Assembly: GCA_963732925.1 (NCBI GenBank)
Contig: CAVTBJ010000011.1
Location: 151,260-215,259, forward strand
Direction: 5' to 3'
From: DASZRZ01 sp963732925
Lineage (GTDB): Bacteria; Acidobacteriota; Terriglobia; Terriglobales; Acidobacteriaceae
Length of the DNA stretch: 64,000 nucleotides
The notes under the pieces are model-generated. The model searched no databases. It was given only the letters and a program-made list of their open reading frames with translations, and was not told the DNA's origin. Below are positions 9,294 to 18,108 of this stretch, piece by piece. Positions within the stretch are counted from its first letter, which is position 1. The number at the start of each line of letters is the position of its first letter. A program made the position numbers and the translations under genes.

Positions 9294-9857
9294 TTATCCG
9301 GAACGCCTTCCATACCATACTTTTCTGGCCTTTTTCACAAAACTTGCGGCGGCGCCGGTTCCCAACAACAGCAGAGTGGCGGGTTCCGGGGCTTCCGCTG
9401 GAGGCGGGGGAGGCGTCGAAAGGTTCCACTTGAGGCATCCGCAGCCGCCGCTGAAACCTAGAACCAGGTCGGTATTTCCTCCCGGGGTCATCAAGCCCGA
9501 ATAGGTGAATTTCGTGTAGTCCCCAACGGACTCGGTGGAGGTGGGCTTCACCCGTGCATCCTGCCACCACACGTACAGAAAAATGTCCGGAGGATACGCG
9601 GCATAGTTGAGGGTCCTTACCAGAAGGCTGAAGGTGTAGGTTCCCGGCGGCAAACTCAGAACCTGGCCCAGCGCGGAATTGCCTTGCCAGCAGGTCCCGG
9701 GAGAAGAGCCGCAGCTGAAGAACCGAGGAGAATAGAGTTGGTTCCAGCCGGAAAGTGCGGAGGAAAAGTCGAGAGGCAGTACCGAATCGGCGGATGCAAA
9801 GGTGGGGAACAGCGTTGAGGCCAGCACGAGTAAGCTCAGAAGTAGACGAGTGCGCAT
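9294..9857 (-). CDS. PEP-CTERM sorting-domain secreted protein
   Basis: A 187-residue exported protein. It starts at ATG 9857, with an AGGAG ribosome site about 6 bases upstream, and has a signal peptide (MRTRLLLSLLVLASTLF, cleavage near FASA). The mature part is beta-rich with four Cys and ends with the tripartite exosortase signal: PEP motif (EAPEPATLLLLG), a hydrophobic stretch and a basic tail (KKARK). PEP-CTERM proteins are processed by exosortase EpsH/XrtA and associate with exopolysaccharide, which fits the polysaccharide genes that follow. No exosortase is in the window. Confidence 0.85.
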   Translation of the reverse strand: MRTRLLLSLLVLASTLFPTFASADSVLPLDFSSALSGWNQLYSPRFFSCGSSPGTCWQGNSALGQVLSLPPGTYTFSLLVRTLNYAAYPPDIFLYVWWQDARVKPTSTESVGDYTKFTYSGLMTPGGNTDLVLGFSGGCGCLKWNLSTPPPPPAEAPEPATLLLLGTGAAASFVKKARKVWYGRRSG

Positions 9858-10232
9858 CCTGAGGGCTCCTGAAGGGTATTTAGATTTGTGGTTCGCTAAC
9901 CAATACCTCGGGGGCCGCGAATTTGCGGCGGTGAACAGCTTTGTTCCTGCACCCACCTTCTGTCAATCTGAATACGGCACGACTTAGCTAGTCCGCCTGG
10001 CTAGCCCATCGGGGAGGAAGCTCGCCGGGGCCTTGATTTCCTTGCAGTTGCGAATACGAGAAGCTGACGTGCGGAGGCGGCCCTGCCACGCTGCGGAACT
10101 GGAAGCCTGCCCCCTGATTGCTATAATCGGCCCATTCCGAGGTTCCTCCTGTCGGCTTCCACACCCAATCCGGCTTCCGGTCTCCAGGCGAAAGAGTCCC
10201 CTGCCAGGGGAGCGCGCCAAATCGCGAAGCGT
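9858..10232. other. Intergenic region between divergent genes
   Basis: This 375-base gap separates the PEP-CTERM gene (minus) from the phosphatase gene (plus). An open minus-strand frame (9988-10362) has no recognisable family features and I do not call it. A perfect TATAAT occurs at 10122-10127, but no convincing -35 box lies 16-18 bases upstream. Promoters for both flanking genes presumably lie here. Confidence 0.4.
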
Positions 10233-10880
10233 GTGGCCGGAGCCTTGATTCCCGCTTCCTTGCGGGGGCGCATTTCCGCGTACCGTGCTCTGGAGCCTTG
10301 CGCGCGCCGCGCCTATCTGCGTCTGCTGCTGGCGCGAACGCTGGGCCGTCGCCACTCCACATTGCGTCCCGATGCCCTGCTGCCTCGCACCCTCATGTTC
10401 GTCTGCTACGGAAACATTATTCGCAGCGCTTTTGCTGAGGCACTGCTGCGAGCCGAGCTGGAACGCCGGGGCATCCACGGTATCGAGGTGATCTCTTCGG
10501 GGACCGACGCCCGTTCCGGACGCGAAGCCGACCGCCGGGCCATCGCCTTGGCGCCCGAGTTTGGCGTTTCTTTGGAACAGCACCGGGCCACGCGGGTCAC
10601 GGCGGAACTCATGGAACGTTGCGATGCTGTTTTTGCCATGGACTTCAGCAACGAAGCGAACCTGGCCGCGCGGTTTCCCGCGGCCCTCCCCAAAATTCTG
10701 CTGCTGGAGCCTTCACCCCAAGAGCCAGGTCCGCTGGAGGTTCCGGATCCTTATACCGGCGACGCGGAAGCGGTGCGCGCCTGCTATCGCGTTCTGCGGT
10801 CTCGTATTCTCTTTCTAGGTGGACAACTTGCGCAGGCGTGGCACAGGTCCCGTGCTTACTCAAGTAACGTTTCCCGCTGA
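10233..10880 (+). CDS. Low-molecular-weight protein tyrosine phosphatase
   Basis: The catalytic loop C-X5-R is present as CYGNIIRS (Cys58, Arg64), and the general acid lies in VPDPYTGD near residue 170. The core from MFVCYG onward matches Wzb/Etp-type phosphatases, which dephosphorylate tyrosine autokinases in capsule and exopolysaccharide export. With the GTG start at 10233 the protein has an extra basic, helical N-terminus of about 54 residues; an internal ATG at 10395 would give a more typical length. It lies 52 bases upstream of wecB, consistent with surface-polysaccharide regulation. Confidence 0.85.
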   Translation: MAGALIPASLRGRISAYRALEPCARRAYLRLLLARTLGRRHSTLRPDALLPRTLMFVCYGNIIRSAFAEALLRAELERRGIHGIEVISSGTDARSGREADRRAIALAPEFGVSLEQHRATRVTAELMERCDAVFAMDFSNEANLAARFPAALPKILLLEPSPQEPGPLEVPDPYTGDAEAVRACYRVLRSRILFLGGQLAQAWHRSRAYSSNVSR

Positions 10881-10932
10881 ATCCACGCGCTCTGGCTGCC
10901 CTGACGGGTGCTAGAATTCAGGCAGTTTCGTT

Positions 10933-12054
10933 ATGCATATCCTCCATGTTGTGGGCGCGCGCCCGAATTTCATGAAAGCAGCTCCCGTGGTACGAGCGCT
11001 TGCGCAGCGGCCCGGAGTGCATCAGACTCTCGTCCATACCGGACAGCACTATGACTTCAACATGTCGGACGTATTTTTCCAGCAGCTGGAAATTCCCGCG
11101 CCCGACGTGAACCTGCAGGTCGGCTCCGGCAGCCACGCTCAGCAGACGGCGGAAATTATCAGCCGCTTCGAGCCCGTGATCCTGGAGCGCCGGCCGGATT
11201 GCGTGCTGGTCTATGGTGACGTGAATTCTACCGTTGCCGCCGCTCTGGTCTGCTCTAAGCTCCTGGTGCCCATCGGACACGTTGAGGCCGGACTTCGTTC
11301 CTTCGACCGCACCATGCCGGAGGAGATCAATCGCCTGCTCACCGATCAGGTTGCCGACCTGTTATTCACGCCTTCGCCGGATGGCGATGAGAACCTTGTC
11401 CGCGAGGGAGTTGCTCCCGGAAAGATTCACCTCGTGGGCAATGTCATGATCGATACCCTGGTGCGCATGCTGCCGGCGGCTCGCGCCCACCTGCCCTCGG
11501 ACTTGCCGGAACGCTATGCCCTGGTGACGCTGCACCGTCCGTCGAACGTCGACGATCTGGACTGGCTTGCCGGCATGCTGCGCACCCTGGCGGAAATCGC
11601 CGGCGAGCTTCCGGTATGGTTTCCCATTCATCCCCGCACCAGGCAGCGCCTGGCCGACGCCGGCATGGATGCCAGCGGCTTTCCCGGGGTGCGCCTGCTC
11701 GATCCCGTGCCCTATCTTCAGTTCCTTGGCCTGCAGACACGCGCCACCGTGGTGATCACCGATTCTGGCGGCATTCAGGAAGAAACCACATTTCTGGGAC
11801 GTCCCTGCCTCACCATGCGTGAAAACACCGAGCGACCTGTCACCGTCGAGCTGGGCACCAATATTCTGATCGGACGGGACACCAACCGCCTGCGCCAGGA
11901 GCTGCAGCGCATTCTCGCCGGGCGCTTCAAAAAAGGTTCCATTCCGCCGCTCTGGGACGGCCGGGCTTCCGAGCGCATCGCCGACGTGCTGACCGGAAAA
12001 GCAAACCTGGCCGCGTTTTCGAAAGAGAGTGATTGCAAAGCTGTGCCATCGTGA
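10933..12054 (+). CDS. wecB: UDP-N-acetylglucosamine 2-epimerase (non-hydrolysing)
   Basis: A full-length 373-residue epimerase converting UDP-GlcNAc to UDP-ManNAc for surface polysaccharides. Signature segments are GARPNFMKAAP at the N-terminus, VYGDVNSTVAA, HVEAGLRSFDR, MPEEINR and the UDP-binding DSGGIQEE near residue 277. No frameshift. It precedes a DegT-type aminotransferase in the same orientation, a frequent pairing in nucleotide-sugar pathways. Confidence 0.95.
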   Translation: MHILHVVGARPNFMKAAPVVRALAQRPGVHQTLVHTGQHYDFNMSDVFFQQLEIPAPDVNLQVGSGSHAQQTAEIISRFEPVILERRPDCVLVYGDVNSTVAAALVCSKLLVPIGHVEAGLRSFDRTMPEEINRLLTDQVADLLFTPSPDGDENLVREGVAPGKIHLVGNVMIDTLVRMLPAARAHLPSDLPERYALVTLHRPSNVDDLDWLAGMLRTLAEIAGELPVWFPIHPRTRQRLADAGMDASGFPGVRLLDPVPYLQFLGLQTRATVVITDSGGIQEETTFLGRPCLTMRENTERPVTVELGTNILIGRDTNRLRQELQRILAGRFKKGSIPPLWDGRASERIADVLTGKANLAAFSKESDCKAVPS

Positions 12055-12192
12055 GCGAAGCGCCGCCAGGCGCGTAGTCAAAGTAGCGTGGGTTTTGCTT
12101 GCGTCTGCCGCGCGGAAGCCAGCGCGGAAAGCGATCTCGTAAGGCCGTCCATTACAATTCTCTGTTGCCATCCGCGCCGTCGGAGACATGCC

Positions 12193-13314
12193 TTGATTCC
12201 CATCCTCGACCTTCAGGCCCAGTACCGCAGCATTAAACCGGAAATCGATGCTGCTATTGCGGCGGTGCTCGATAGCGGCAGGTTTGTCCTGGGCGAACCG
12301 GTGGCGGAGTTTGAGCGCGATTTCGCCGCCTTCTGCCAGGCCGGGCATGCCGTAGGGGTCAATTCCGGAACCAGCGCTCTGCATCTGGCCCTGCTCGCCG
12401 CCGGCATCGGACCCGGAGACGAAGTCATTACGGTTCCGTTCACGTTTATTGCCACCGTCTCGGCGATTCTTTACGCGGGAGCGCGTCCTGTACTGGTGGA
12501 TATCGATCCGGAGACGTATTGCATTGACGTCGCCGCCGCGGAACGTGCCATCACTCCGCGCACCCGCGCCATCCTGCCGGTACATCTCTACGGGCATCCC
12601 GCAGACATGGACGCCTTGATGACCCTGGCGCGAAAACACAACCTGGTGGTGATTGAGGACGCCGCGCAGGCCCACGGCGCGGAATACGGGGGCCGCCGCG
12701 TCGGCGGGATTGGGGATATCGGATGCTTCAGTTTCTATCCCGGCAAGAACCTGGGAGGCTACGGAGAAGGCGGCGCGCTGGTCACTTCCAACCGCGACTA
12801 TGCGGCCAAAGCCCGCCTGCTACGCAACTGGGGCGATGCCGGCAAGTACCAGCACGTGCTGCAAGGCTACAACTACCGCATGGATGCCCTGCAGGGCGCG
12901 ATTCTCAGCGTGAAGCTGCGCCACCTGCCGCGCTGGACGGAATCGCGTCGCGACCTCGCGGCCCGCTACACCCGGCTTCTGCAGGACAGCGGATTTTCCC
13001 TTCCGCGGGAGCAGCCCGGCTGCCGCCACGTATTTCAGCTCTATACCATTCGGGTTTCGGCGCGCGACGAGCTGCGCGCTGCGCTCGAAGCCGAAGGCAT
13101 TCAGACTGCCGTCCACTATCCTGTTCCCGCGCATCTGCAGCCGGGGTTTGCCAGCCTCGGTTATAAGCGGGGAGATTTTCCGGCAACGGAGCACGCGGCG
13201 CAGGAGGTGCTTTCCTTGCCCCTGTATCCGGAAATGACGCCGGAACAGGTGGCGACGGTGGCGGCTGCCGTCTCTCGCAGCGCGGAGGCACCTGCCGGGC
13301 AGGGAAGATCCTGA
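12193..13314 (+). CDS. DegT/DnrJ/EryC1/StrS-family PLP sugar aminotransferase
   Basis: A PLP-dependent nucleotide-sugar transaminase. It has the NSGTSALHLAL substrate/PLP loop, VIEDAAQAHGA with the PLP Asp, and FSFYPGKNLGGYGEGG with the Schiff-base Lys. I choose TTG 12193, which gives LIPILDLQAQY, the family N-terminus, behind GGAGA at 12182-12186; the upstream GTG at 12088 would add 35 unrelated residues. It is about 373 residues and intact. It probably aminates a keto-sugar for the polysaccharide made by this locus. It converges with the next gene, with only 10 bases between stops. Confidence 0.92.
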   Translation: MIPILDLQAQYRSIKPEIDAAIAAVLDSGRFVLGEPVAEFERDFAAFCQAGHAVGVNSGTSALHLALLAAGIGPGDEVITVPFTFIATVSAILYAGARPVLVDIDPETYCIDVAAAERAITPRTRAILPVHLYGHPADMDALMTLARKHNLVVIEDAAQAHGAEYGGRRVGGIGDIGCFSFYPGKNLGGYGEGGALVTSNRDYAAKARLLRNWGDAGKYQHVLQGYNYRMDALQGAILSVKLRHLPRWTESRRDLAARYTRLLQDSGFSLPREQPGCRHVFQLYTIRVSARDELRAALEAEGIQTAVHYPVPAHLQPGFASLGYKRGDFPATEHAAQEVLSLPLYPEMTPEQVATVAAAVSRSAEAPAGQGRS

Positions 13315-13324
13315 TTCAGGATTG

Positions 13325-14140
13325 TCAGGAATTCGCCGCGTGCGAGGCCGCGTGCGCAATGGCGCTTTGGGAGCTCTGGGAGAAGCGCGCGAGCTCTTCC
13401 GAGGCCTGGCGAAGCTTGTATCTGCCGCTGATCTGGTACCAGCGAACCACGAGCAGGTCGGCCACCATGACCAGACCGTCGCGAAAGACGCGGATCTTGG
13501 ATCGATGATCGTGCGCCCACTCCACCGGAACTTCCCGCCCTTGCAGTCCGAGCTTGCGCGCCAGGAACAGCAGTTCCGCGTCGAATCCCCAGCGCTCCAC
13601 GAGCTGTAATCGCGAGAGCACCTGGGCCGCCGGCCTGCGGAATGCCTTGAACCCGCACTGGGTATCCTTGTAGTTCAGGCGCAGAGTAAGCCAGAGAACC
13701 AGGTTGAATACTCGACCCACCAGTTGCCGGTACAAGGGCTGGCGCTGGGCTTGCAAAGCGCTTTCCATCCAGCGGGACCCGATGGCCACATCGGCTCCGT
13801 CGTCCAGCGCGGCAAAGAGCTTGTCACATTCGTAAATGGGCGTGGAAAGGTCGGCGTCGGTAAAGAGCACCAGATCGCCACAGGCTTCCCCAAGCCCGCG
13901 GCGAACGCTGTAGCCCTTGCCACGGTTTCCGGGATTCTCCAGCAGCCGCACCGCGGGATTCTGACGGGCGAACCGGGAAACGATTTCCGGGGTGCGGTCG
14001 CTCGACCCATCATTGATGACCAGCACTTCCGCGTCCCAGCGCCGCCGCGCAAGATAGGCCAGTAAAGCATCCAGGGAAGCGCCGATCCGCTCCTGCTCGT
14101 TGTAAGCGGGAATGATGAAGCTGTAGCGAAGGTTCGCCAT
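13325..14140 (-). CDS. Family 2 glycosyltransferase, dolichyl/undecaprenyl-phosphate sugar transferase type
   Basis: A 271-residue GT-A protein with SFIIPAYNEQERI at the N-terminus, VINDGSSDRT, the metal-binding FTDADLSTP and the acceptor motif FNLVLWLTLRLNYKDTQCGF. This pattern is typical of dolichol-phosphate glucosyl/mannosyltransferases that charge a polyprenyl phosphate. No transmembrane segment is obvious. The C-terminus is Ser/Ala/His-rich. It probably acts with the WecB and aminotransferase genes. Confidence 0.88.
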   Translation of the reverse strand: MANLRYSFIIPAYNEQERIGASLDALLAYLARRRWDAEVLVINDGSSDRTPEIVSRFARQNPAVRLLENPGNRGKGYSVRRGLGEACGDLVLFTDADLSTPIYECDKLFAALDDGADVAIGSRWMESALQAQRQPLYRQLVGRVFNLVLWLTLRLNYKDTQCGFKAFRRPAAQVLSRLQLVERWGFDAELLFLARKLGLQGREVPVEWAHDHRSKIRVFRDGLVMVADLLVVRWYQISGRYKLRQASEELARFSQSSQSAIAHAASHAANS

Positions 14141-14303
14141 GCGTTACTCATATTGTAATCGTGCCGCGCGGCGGCCAACGTGGAAAACCAGCGGCTCCCC
14201 TTTTGCGTCAGAACAGAGAGGGACTACTCCCCGGTAACTTGCCTGTAGCACCTCCGTGCTGGACAATACTTGGAGGAGGGTTGCGATTTTCCGATCCCAG
14301 GCC

Positions 14304-15164
14304 ATGGCAGAATTCACACGACGTAAATTTATGGGGTTTGGCTTGGGGCTGGGCGCGACTGCCGGCCTGGGCCTGGCCGGCTATAGCTCCCTCATCGCGC
14401 CGCAAGACCTCGTTGTCGAACGTGTGCGGATCATGCTGCCGCGGCTCCCGGAAGCCTTTCATGGCCTCAAGATTGCCCTCATCACCGACCTGCACCTGGA
14501 GCCCTTTACCCAGCCAAAGGAGATTCAGGCCGCCGTCGCTGCCGTGAATGGTTTACAGCCCGATCTCATAGCGGTCACCGGTGATTTCGTCAGCGGAAGC
14601 TGGGACGGCTCGCCCCGCGATGCCCGCTTCATCGAGCCCTGCAGCCGCATCCTCACCGGCTTGCAGTCGCCTCTGGGACGTTTTGCCGTGCTGGGCAACC
14701 ACGACCACGGCACCGATCCGGTTCTGATTACCAAGACCTCGCAGGCTCACAACATTCCTGTGTTGAGCAACCGCAATCTTCCGCTGGAAAAGGATGGTGC
14801 CCGCCTCTGGATTGCCGGGGTGGACGACGCTATAGCGAAAAAGACGGACTTCGATTGCGCGCTGGCCGGCATTCCCTCCAAGGAAGCCATCGTTCTGCTG
14901 GCCCACGAGCCCGACCTGGCCGATACCAGCGCCCGTCATTCCGTCGATCTCCAGCTCTCCGGGCATTCTCACGGAGGGCAGATTCGCATGCCCGGCTTTG
15001 GCGCTCCCTACTTGCCTCCTTTGGCTCGCAAGTATCCCACCGGCCTTTATCATGTCGGCCCCACCCGCCTCTACACCAACCGCGGCATTGGGCTTTCCGG
15101 CGTGCCCTTTCGCTTCGATTGCCCGCCGGAAGTCACCCTGCTCGAACTCTTTATGGCTGCCTAG
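14304..15164 (+). CDS. Tat-exported metallophosphoesterase (YkuE/YaeI type)
   Basis: A calcineurin-like phosphoesterase. The metal-binding motifs TDLHLEP, TGDFVSG, GNHDHG, LAHEPD and SGHSHGGQ appear in order. ATG 14304 gives an N-terminus with a twin-arginine signal, TRRKFMGFGLGLG, followed by a hydrophobic helix, so the enzyme is exported or membrane-anchored. Related enzymes cleave lipid-linked phosphates such as UDP-diacylglucosamine or phosphodiesters. 286 residues, intact. Confidence 0.9.
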   Translation: MAEFTRRKFMGFGLGLGATAGLGLAGYSSLIAPQDLVVERVRIMLPRLPEAFHGLKIALITDLHLEPFTQPKEIQAAVAAVNGLQPDLIAVTGDFVSGSWDGSPRDARFIEPCSRILTGLQSPLGRFAVLGNHDHGTDPVLITKTSQAHNIPVLSNRNLPLEKDGARLWIAGVDDAIAKKTDFDCALAGIPSKEAIVLLAHEPDLADTSARHSVDLQLSGHSHGGQIRMPGFGAPYLPPLARKYPTGLYHVGPTRLYTNRGIGLSGVPFRFDCPPEVTLLELFMAA

Positions 15165-15246
15165 CGGCTTTGGCCTCTGCTTGCATTGACCAGACCGTTC
15201 CTGCACCCGGGCAATTGAGCGCCCCGCCGACGGCATCCAAACAAAC

Positions 15247-15396
15247 ATGATTCGCAAACTGAAAAGTGGCGAGTACAGGTTGTACTCCCGCAAGAAGAAC
15301 CCCAAGACGGGAAAGCGCCGCAACCTCGGAACCTTCTCCTCGCGCGAGAAGGCCAAGGCGCACGAGCGGGCCGTGCAGTTCTTCAAGCGCCACTAG
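15247..15396 (+). CDS. Small Lys/Arg-rich conserved protein, 49 aa
   Basis: ATG 15247 to TAG 15394-15396 encodes a very basic 49-residue protein (MIRKLKSGEYRLYSRK at the start, KTGKRRNLGTF in the middle, FFKRH at the end). The sequence is compatible with a small beta-strand/helix fold. I recall near-identical short proteins in several bacterial phyla; their function is not established to my knowledge. It lies 82 bases after the phosphoesterase stop and converges with the HEAT-repeat gene. Confidence 0.8.
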   Translation: MIRKLKSGEYRLYSRKKNPKTGKRRNLGTFSSREKAKAHERAVQFFKRH

Positions 15397-15405
15397 GGTC
15401 GGGCG

Positions 15406-16356
15406 CTATCTGTTGCTGTCCTGGGTTGGAGTTTTGCCGGCGCGCGCCAGAATTGCGCTTTCCGTCATGGACGCCTGCTGCCGCACCCGGTCGGGAAGGT
15501 CAGCCATGGGATGAAGGTAGGCCCGAACTACGGGCAGGTCTTCCGTGTTGCCGATCAGGTACAGCCCGCGCAGCGCTTCCCATACTTGTTCTGCGGCCGG
15601 ATCGACCACAGCAACCTCACTGCCGGCGGCAACCTGCGCCCCTTTCTGCGCGGCCAGGGAACGCACGCGGCCATTGATGGGCGAACGCAGGTCCAGCGTC
15701 TTTCCTCCGCTGTCGAGTTCGGCCAACAGGCCGCCTTCACGGATGGCCGTGCCGGCCGATGCCAGGTCCACAACCCGTCCCGCTGCCGACGCGGTTATGG
15801 TCACCGGAGCCAGCATCCGCACCAGCTCGGCGTGTCCCGCCCCGTCTCCGAAGCGTACCAGCGCCAGCGCCGCATTCCCTCGCACCGTGGGGGAAGGATC
15901 GTTCAGCATATCGCGCAATGCCTGGTGAAATTCCGGTTGCGTGGTGTCCTGTCCCATGATCCAGGCGTCGGTGTTGCGGATGTCCTCCAGCCGGTGATTC
16001 TTCAGCCGCACCACGTCGGGATAGAAGCGCCGGGCGGAAGGGTCCTGGCGGGCCATGCGCTCGCCCAGTTGCACCAGCGCATGCTGGATGTGGCGCGGCG
16101 ATTGCTCATCGTGGAGGTACTGCGTCATCTGGTCGTCGGGCAGTTGCCGTCCAAACCAGGTGCTCCGCCAGAACAGAAACGGCAGCAGTACGATCGCCCA
16201 CGCCACCAGGAAGAACACAACCCGGTTGCGAACGCTGCGATCGCACCTGCTCAGGCCTGCCGGCAGGTTCCGGCGGGCGAGACGCGGTGCGGATTCGGGG
16301 GTTCTTGGGCCACGCGAGCACCTTTTCCCAGGGTCATGCAGAATTTCGAGTGTCAT
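15406..16356 (-). CDS. Membrane-anchored HEAT-repeat protein with embedded HlyD-like barrel-sandwich domain
   Basis: A 316-residue protein. After a charged N-terminus it has one membrane helix (VVFFLVAWAIVLLPFLFW, about residues 46-63), then HEAT-like helices (residues about 85-180, including PSPTVRGNAALALVRFGDG), then a barrel-sandwich hybrid segment (ITASAAGRVVDLASAGTAIR ... SPINGRVRSLAAQKGAQVAA) of the type in HlyD/lipoyl-biotinyl domains, and a further HEAT-like stretch. There is no MKM/MKL lysine, so it is not a biotin carrier. The real start may be a GTG just before VFFLVAW rather than 16356. Function unknown; it may tether an efflux or envelope complex. Confidence 0.6.
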   Translation of the reverse strand: MTLEILHDPGKRCSRGPRTPESAPRLARRNLPAGLSRCDRSVRNRVVFFLVAWAIVLLPFLFWRSTWFGRQLPDDQMTQYLHDEQSPRHIQHALVQLGERMARQDPSARRFYPDVVRLKNHRLEDIRNTDAWIMGQDTTQPEFHQALRDMLNDPSPTVRGNAALALVRFGDGAGHAELVRMLAPVTITASAAGRVVDLASAGTAIREGGLLAELDSGGKTLDLRSPINGRVRSLAAQKGAQVAAGSEVAVVDPAAEQVWEALRGLYLIGNTEDLPVVRAYLHPMADLPDRVRQQASMTESAILARAGKTPTQDSNR

Positions 16357-16426
16357 TCCGAACGGGCTTCAGGCCGTGAGGAACTGCTTTTCGCCGCGAA
16401 AGCGTAGTCAGCGACCGACTTTGCCC

Positions 16427-16740
16427 TTACTCCTCAACATCGGCATCCAGTACCCGGCGCTGCTCCAGATAGTGCGAGACAGCATACTGCGCCAGCAGGC
16501 TGGTGGATACCAGCACTTCCGCCCCCGCCATTCTCCCTGTAGGGTGCGGCTGGTCCAGGGGATGGGTGCAGGGCTCCGCTGCTGCCGAATTCGGCGCCGA
16601 AAAACGCCGCCTGGGCTTCGTCGAAATGACGGATCGTCTGCCAGGCGTGCTTCCTCGCCTACGGTTCCGCTGATGTCGATTCTCAGCCGAACAATGGCCA
16701 TGCGCGGATCCGTCGTTTCAGTGGCATCTGGGGTTTGCAC
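16427..16740 (-). pseudogene. Damaged or frameshifted ORF of unknown function
   Basis: In the gap between the DUF420 gene and the HEAT protein the minus strand shows protein-like text in changing frames. A GTG-initiated start reads MQTPDATETTDPRMAIVRL; later frames read IRHFDEAQAAFFGAEFG and finally EVLVSTSLLAQYAVSHYLEQ, ending at a stop at 16427-16429. No single frame spans it and I cannot assign a family. It is either a frameshifted small gene at the end of the respiratory operon or a degraded remnant. Confidence 0.3.
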
Positions 16741-16749
16741 TCTCCGACC

Positions 16750-17189
16750 TCATGCGGCGAACAGGTGATACAGCATGACGTAAATCACCACTCCGGTGAC
16801 CGAGACATACATCCACACCGGATAGGCCCAGCGGGCAATCGGCGGTGGCGGCCGTCCTGCCGCCGCAAGCCGTGACTCAGCGTGATCAGCACCAGCGGGA
16901 CTACGGTTACGCCAGCACCGTGTGCGTGAACAGGATGGTGAAGTACACCGTGCGGGACCAGCCTTGTCCCGCAAAATGGACCGAACCGACGTTCAGGTGA
17001 TAGGTGATATAAAAAATCAGAAACAGCGAAGAGGTGACCACCGCGGCAATCATCAGTTTGCGGTGCGATTTCACTCGGCCCTGGCGGATCATGCGCCGCG
17101 GGCGCTGAAATCAGCACTGCGCTGGTGCCGTTGAGCACCGCATTCACCGTGGGCAGGAGGCTCAGCGTACCTTCTGGCATGAGCTGCAT
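16750..17189 (-). CDS. DUF420 membrane protein (CtaM/YozB-like cytochrome oxidase assembly factor), multiply frameshifted
   Basis: DUF420 proteins are small four-helix membrane proteins; B. subtilis CtaM (YozB) is needed for caa3/aa3 oxidase assembly. The pieces appear in order in three frames: LPTVNAVLNGTSAVLIS (start at 17189), IRQGRVKSHRKLMIAAV followed by FYITYHLNVGSVHFAGQGW, then VTVVPLVLITLSHGLR, and ARWAYPVWMYVSVTGVVIYV ending LFAA at 16750. Joined, about 145 residues of the expected topology result. At least three single-base shifts are needed. Its position behind heme A genes supports an oxidase-assembly role. Confidence 0.75.
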
Positions 17190-17227
17190 CTGGGGATCTC
17201 GAACACGAAAAACTCGCGCCCGGAAAA

Positions 17228-18047
17228 TTATGCCGCGGGCCGCTTGCTCCTGCGGTTGGCGACCAGGAACGCCAGCCCGAACAATGCCAGGGCAAACCCG
17301 GTCAATACCGCGAGGGACATGCCCAGGGGAAACTGGGGAGCCGCGCTGGCCGGAAACAGCAGCCGCCGCAAGGACTCGACGCCATACGTCAAGCGGATTG
17401 GCGCGCACCAGCACTCGAATCCATCCCGAAGCCCCCGCCAGCGGGAACATGGCCCCGGAGAGCAGCCACAGCGGAATCAGAAACAGGTTGATCACCGCGT
17501 GGAAACCCTGCGTCGACTCCATCGGCCAGGCGATCACAAATCCCAGCGCTGTCAGGGAAAACGCGATCAGAAATACGGTCAGCACTGTCAGTCCCAGCAC
17601 GGAAAGGGAAAAATGGATACCCAACGGGATGCCCAGAATCAGAAAGATCAGGCCCTGCGACCGTAGCCATCGAGGTTCCGCCCAGAACCTTGCCCAGCAC
17701 GATCGACGAGCGGCTCACCGGCGCACCAGTACGGACAGCAAAAAACCTTCCTTGCGGTCTTCGATCACCGACATCATGGTGAAGATCGAGGTGAACAGGA
17801 CAATCATCACCAGCACGCCGGGAAAGAAATAGTGCAGATAGTGTTCGCCGCTGGCCGCGCCTTTTCCCTGGAAGGAGGTCCCAATTCCCGAGCCGATCAC
17901 CAGCCAGAACAGCACCGGCGAGGCGATCACTCCCACCATGCGCGAGCGCTGCCGGTAAAAGCGAACAATTTCCCGCCACCACAGCGAACCCGCCACCAGC
18001 AGGCCATGCAGCAGCGGCATCATGGCAGGTGTGTTCTCCGCCGCCAT
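17228..18047 (-). CDS. ABC-2 type transporter permease, frameshifted
   Basis: Partner of the upstream ATPase. The N-terminal piece (17715-18047) reads WWREIVRFYRQRSRMVGVIA and FFPGVLVMIVLFTSIFTMMS, typical of the ABC-2 family. After a shift near 17715 comes SRSSIVLGKVLGG, then LGLTVLTVFLIAFSLTALGF and INLFLIPLWLLSGAMFPLAG. A third shift near 17395 gives YGVESLRRLLFP, LGMSLAVLTGFALALFGLAF and a stop at 17228-17230. Joined length is about 272 residues with six hydrophobic segments. Permeases of this kind next to ctaA/ctaB are often described as putative heme or copper-related exporters; the substrate is not evident. Confidence 0.85.
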
Positions 18048-18108
18048 CGCGGACGCCGCGCGAGGCTAGCCACTTGTGTGTGCGTTGCCAAAGTCTTCTC
18101 CATTCCGT

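Noticed and set aside
10122..10127. TATAAT promoter before the phosphatase gene
   Set aside because: No -35 element at proper spacing, and a single hexamer is expected by chance.
11362..12675. 437-codon minus-strand frame opposite wecB and the aminotransferase
   Set aside because: Both plus-strand genes have unambiguous catalytic motifs; the minus frame has none.
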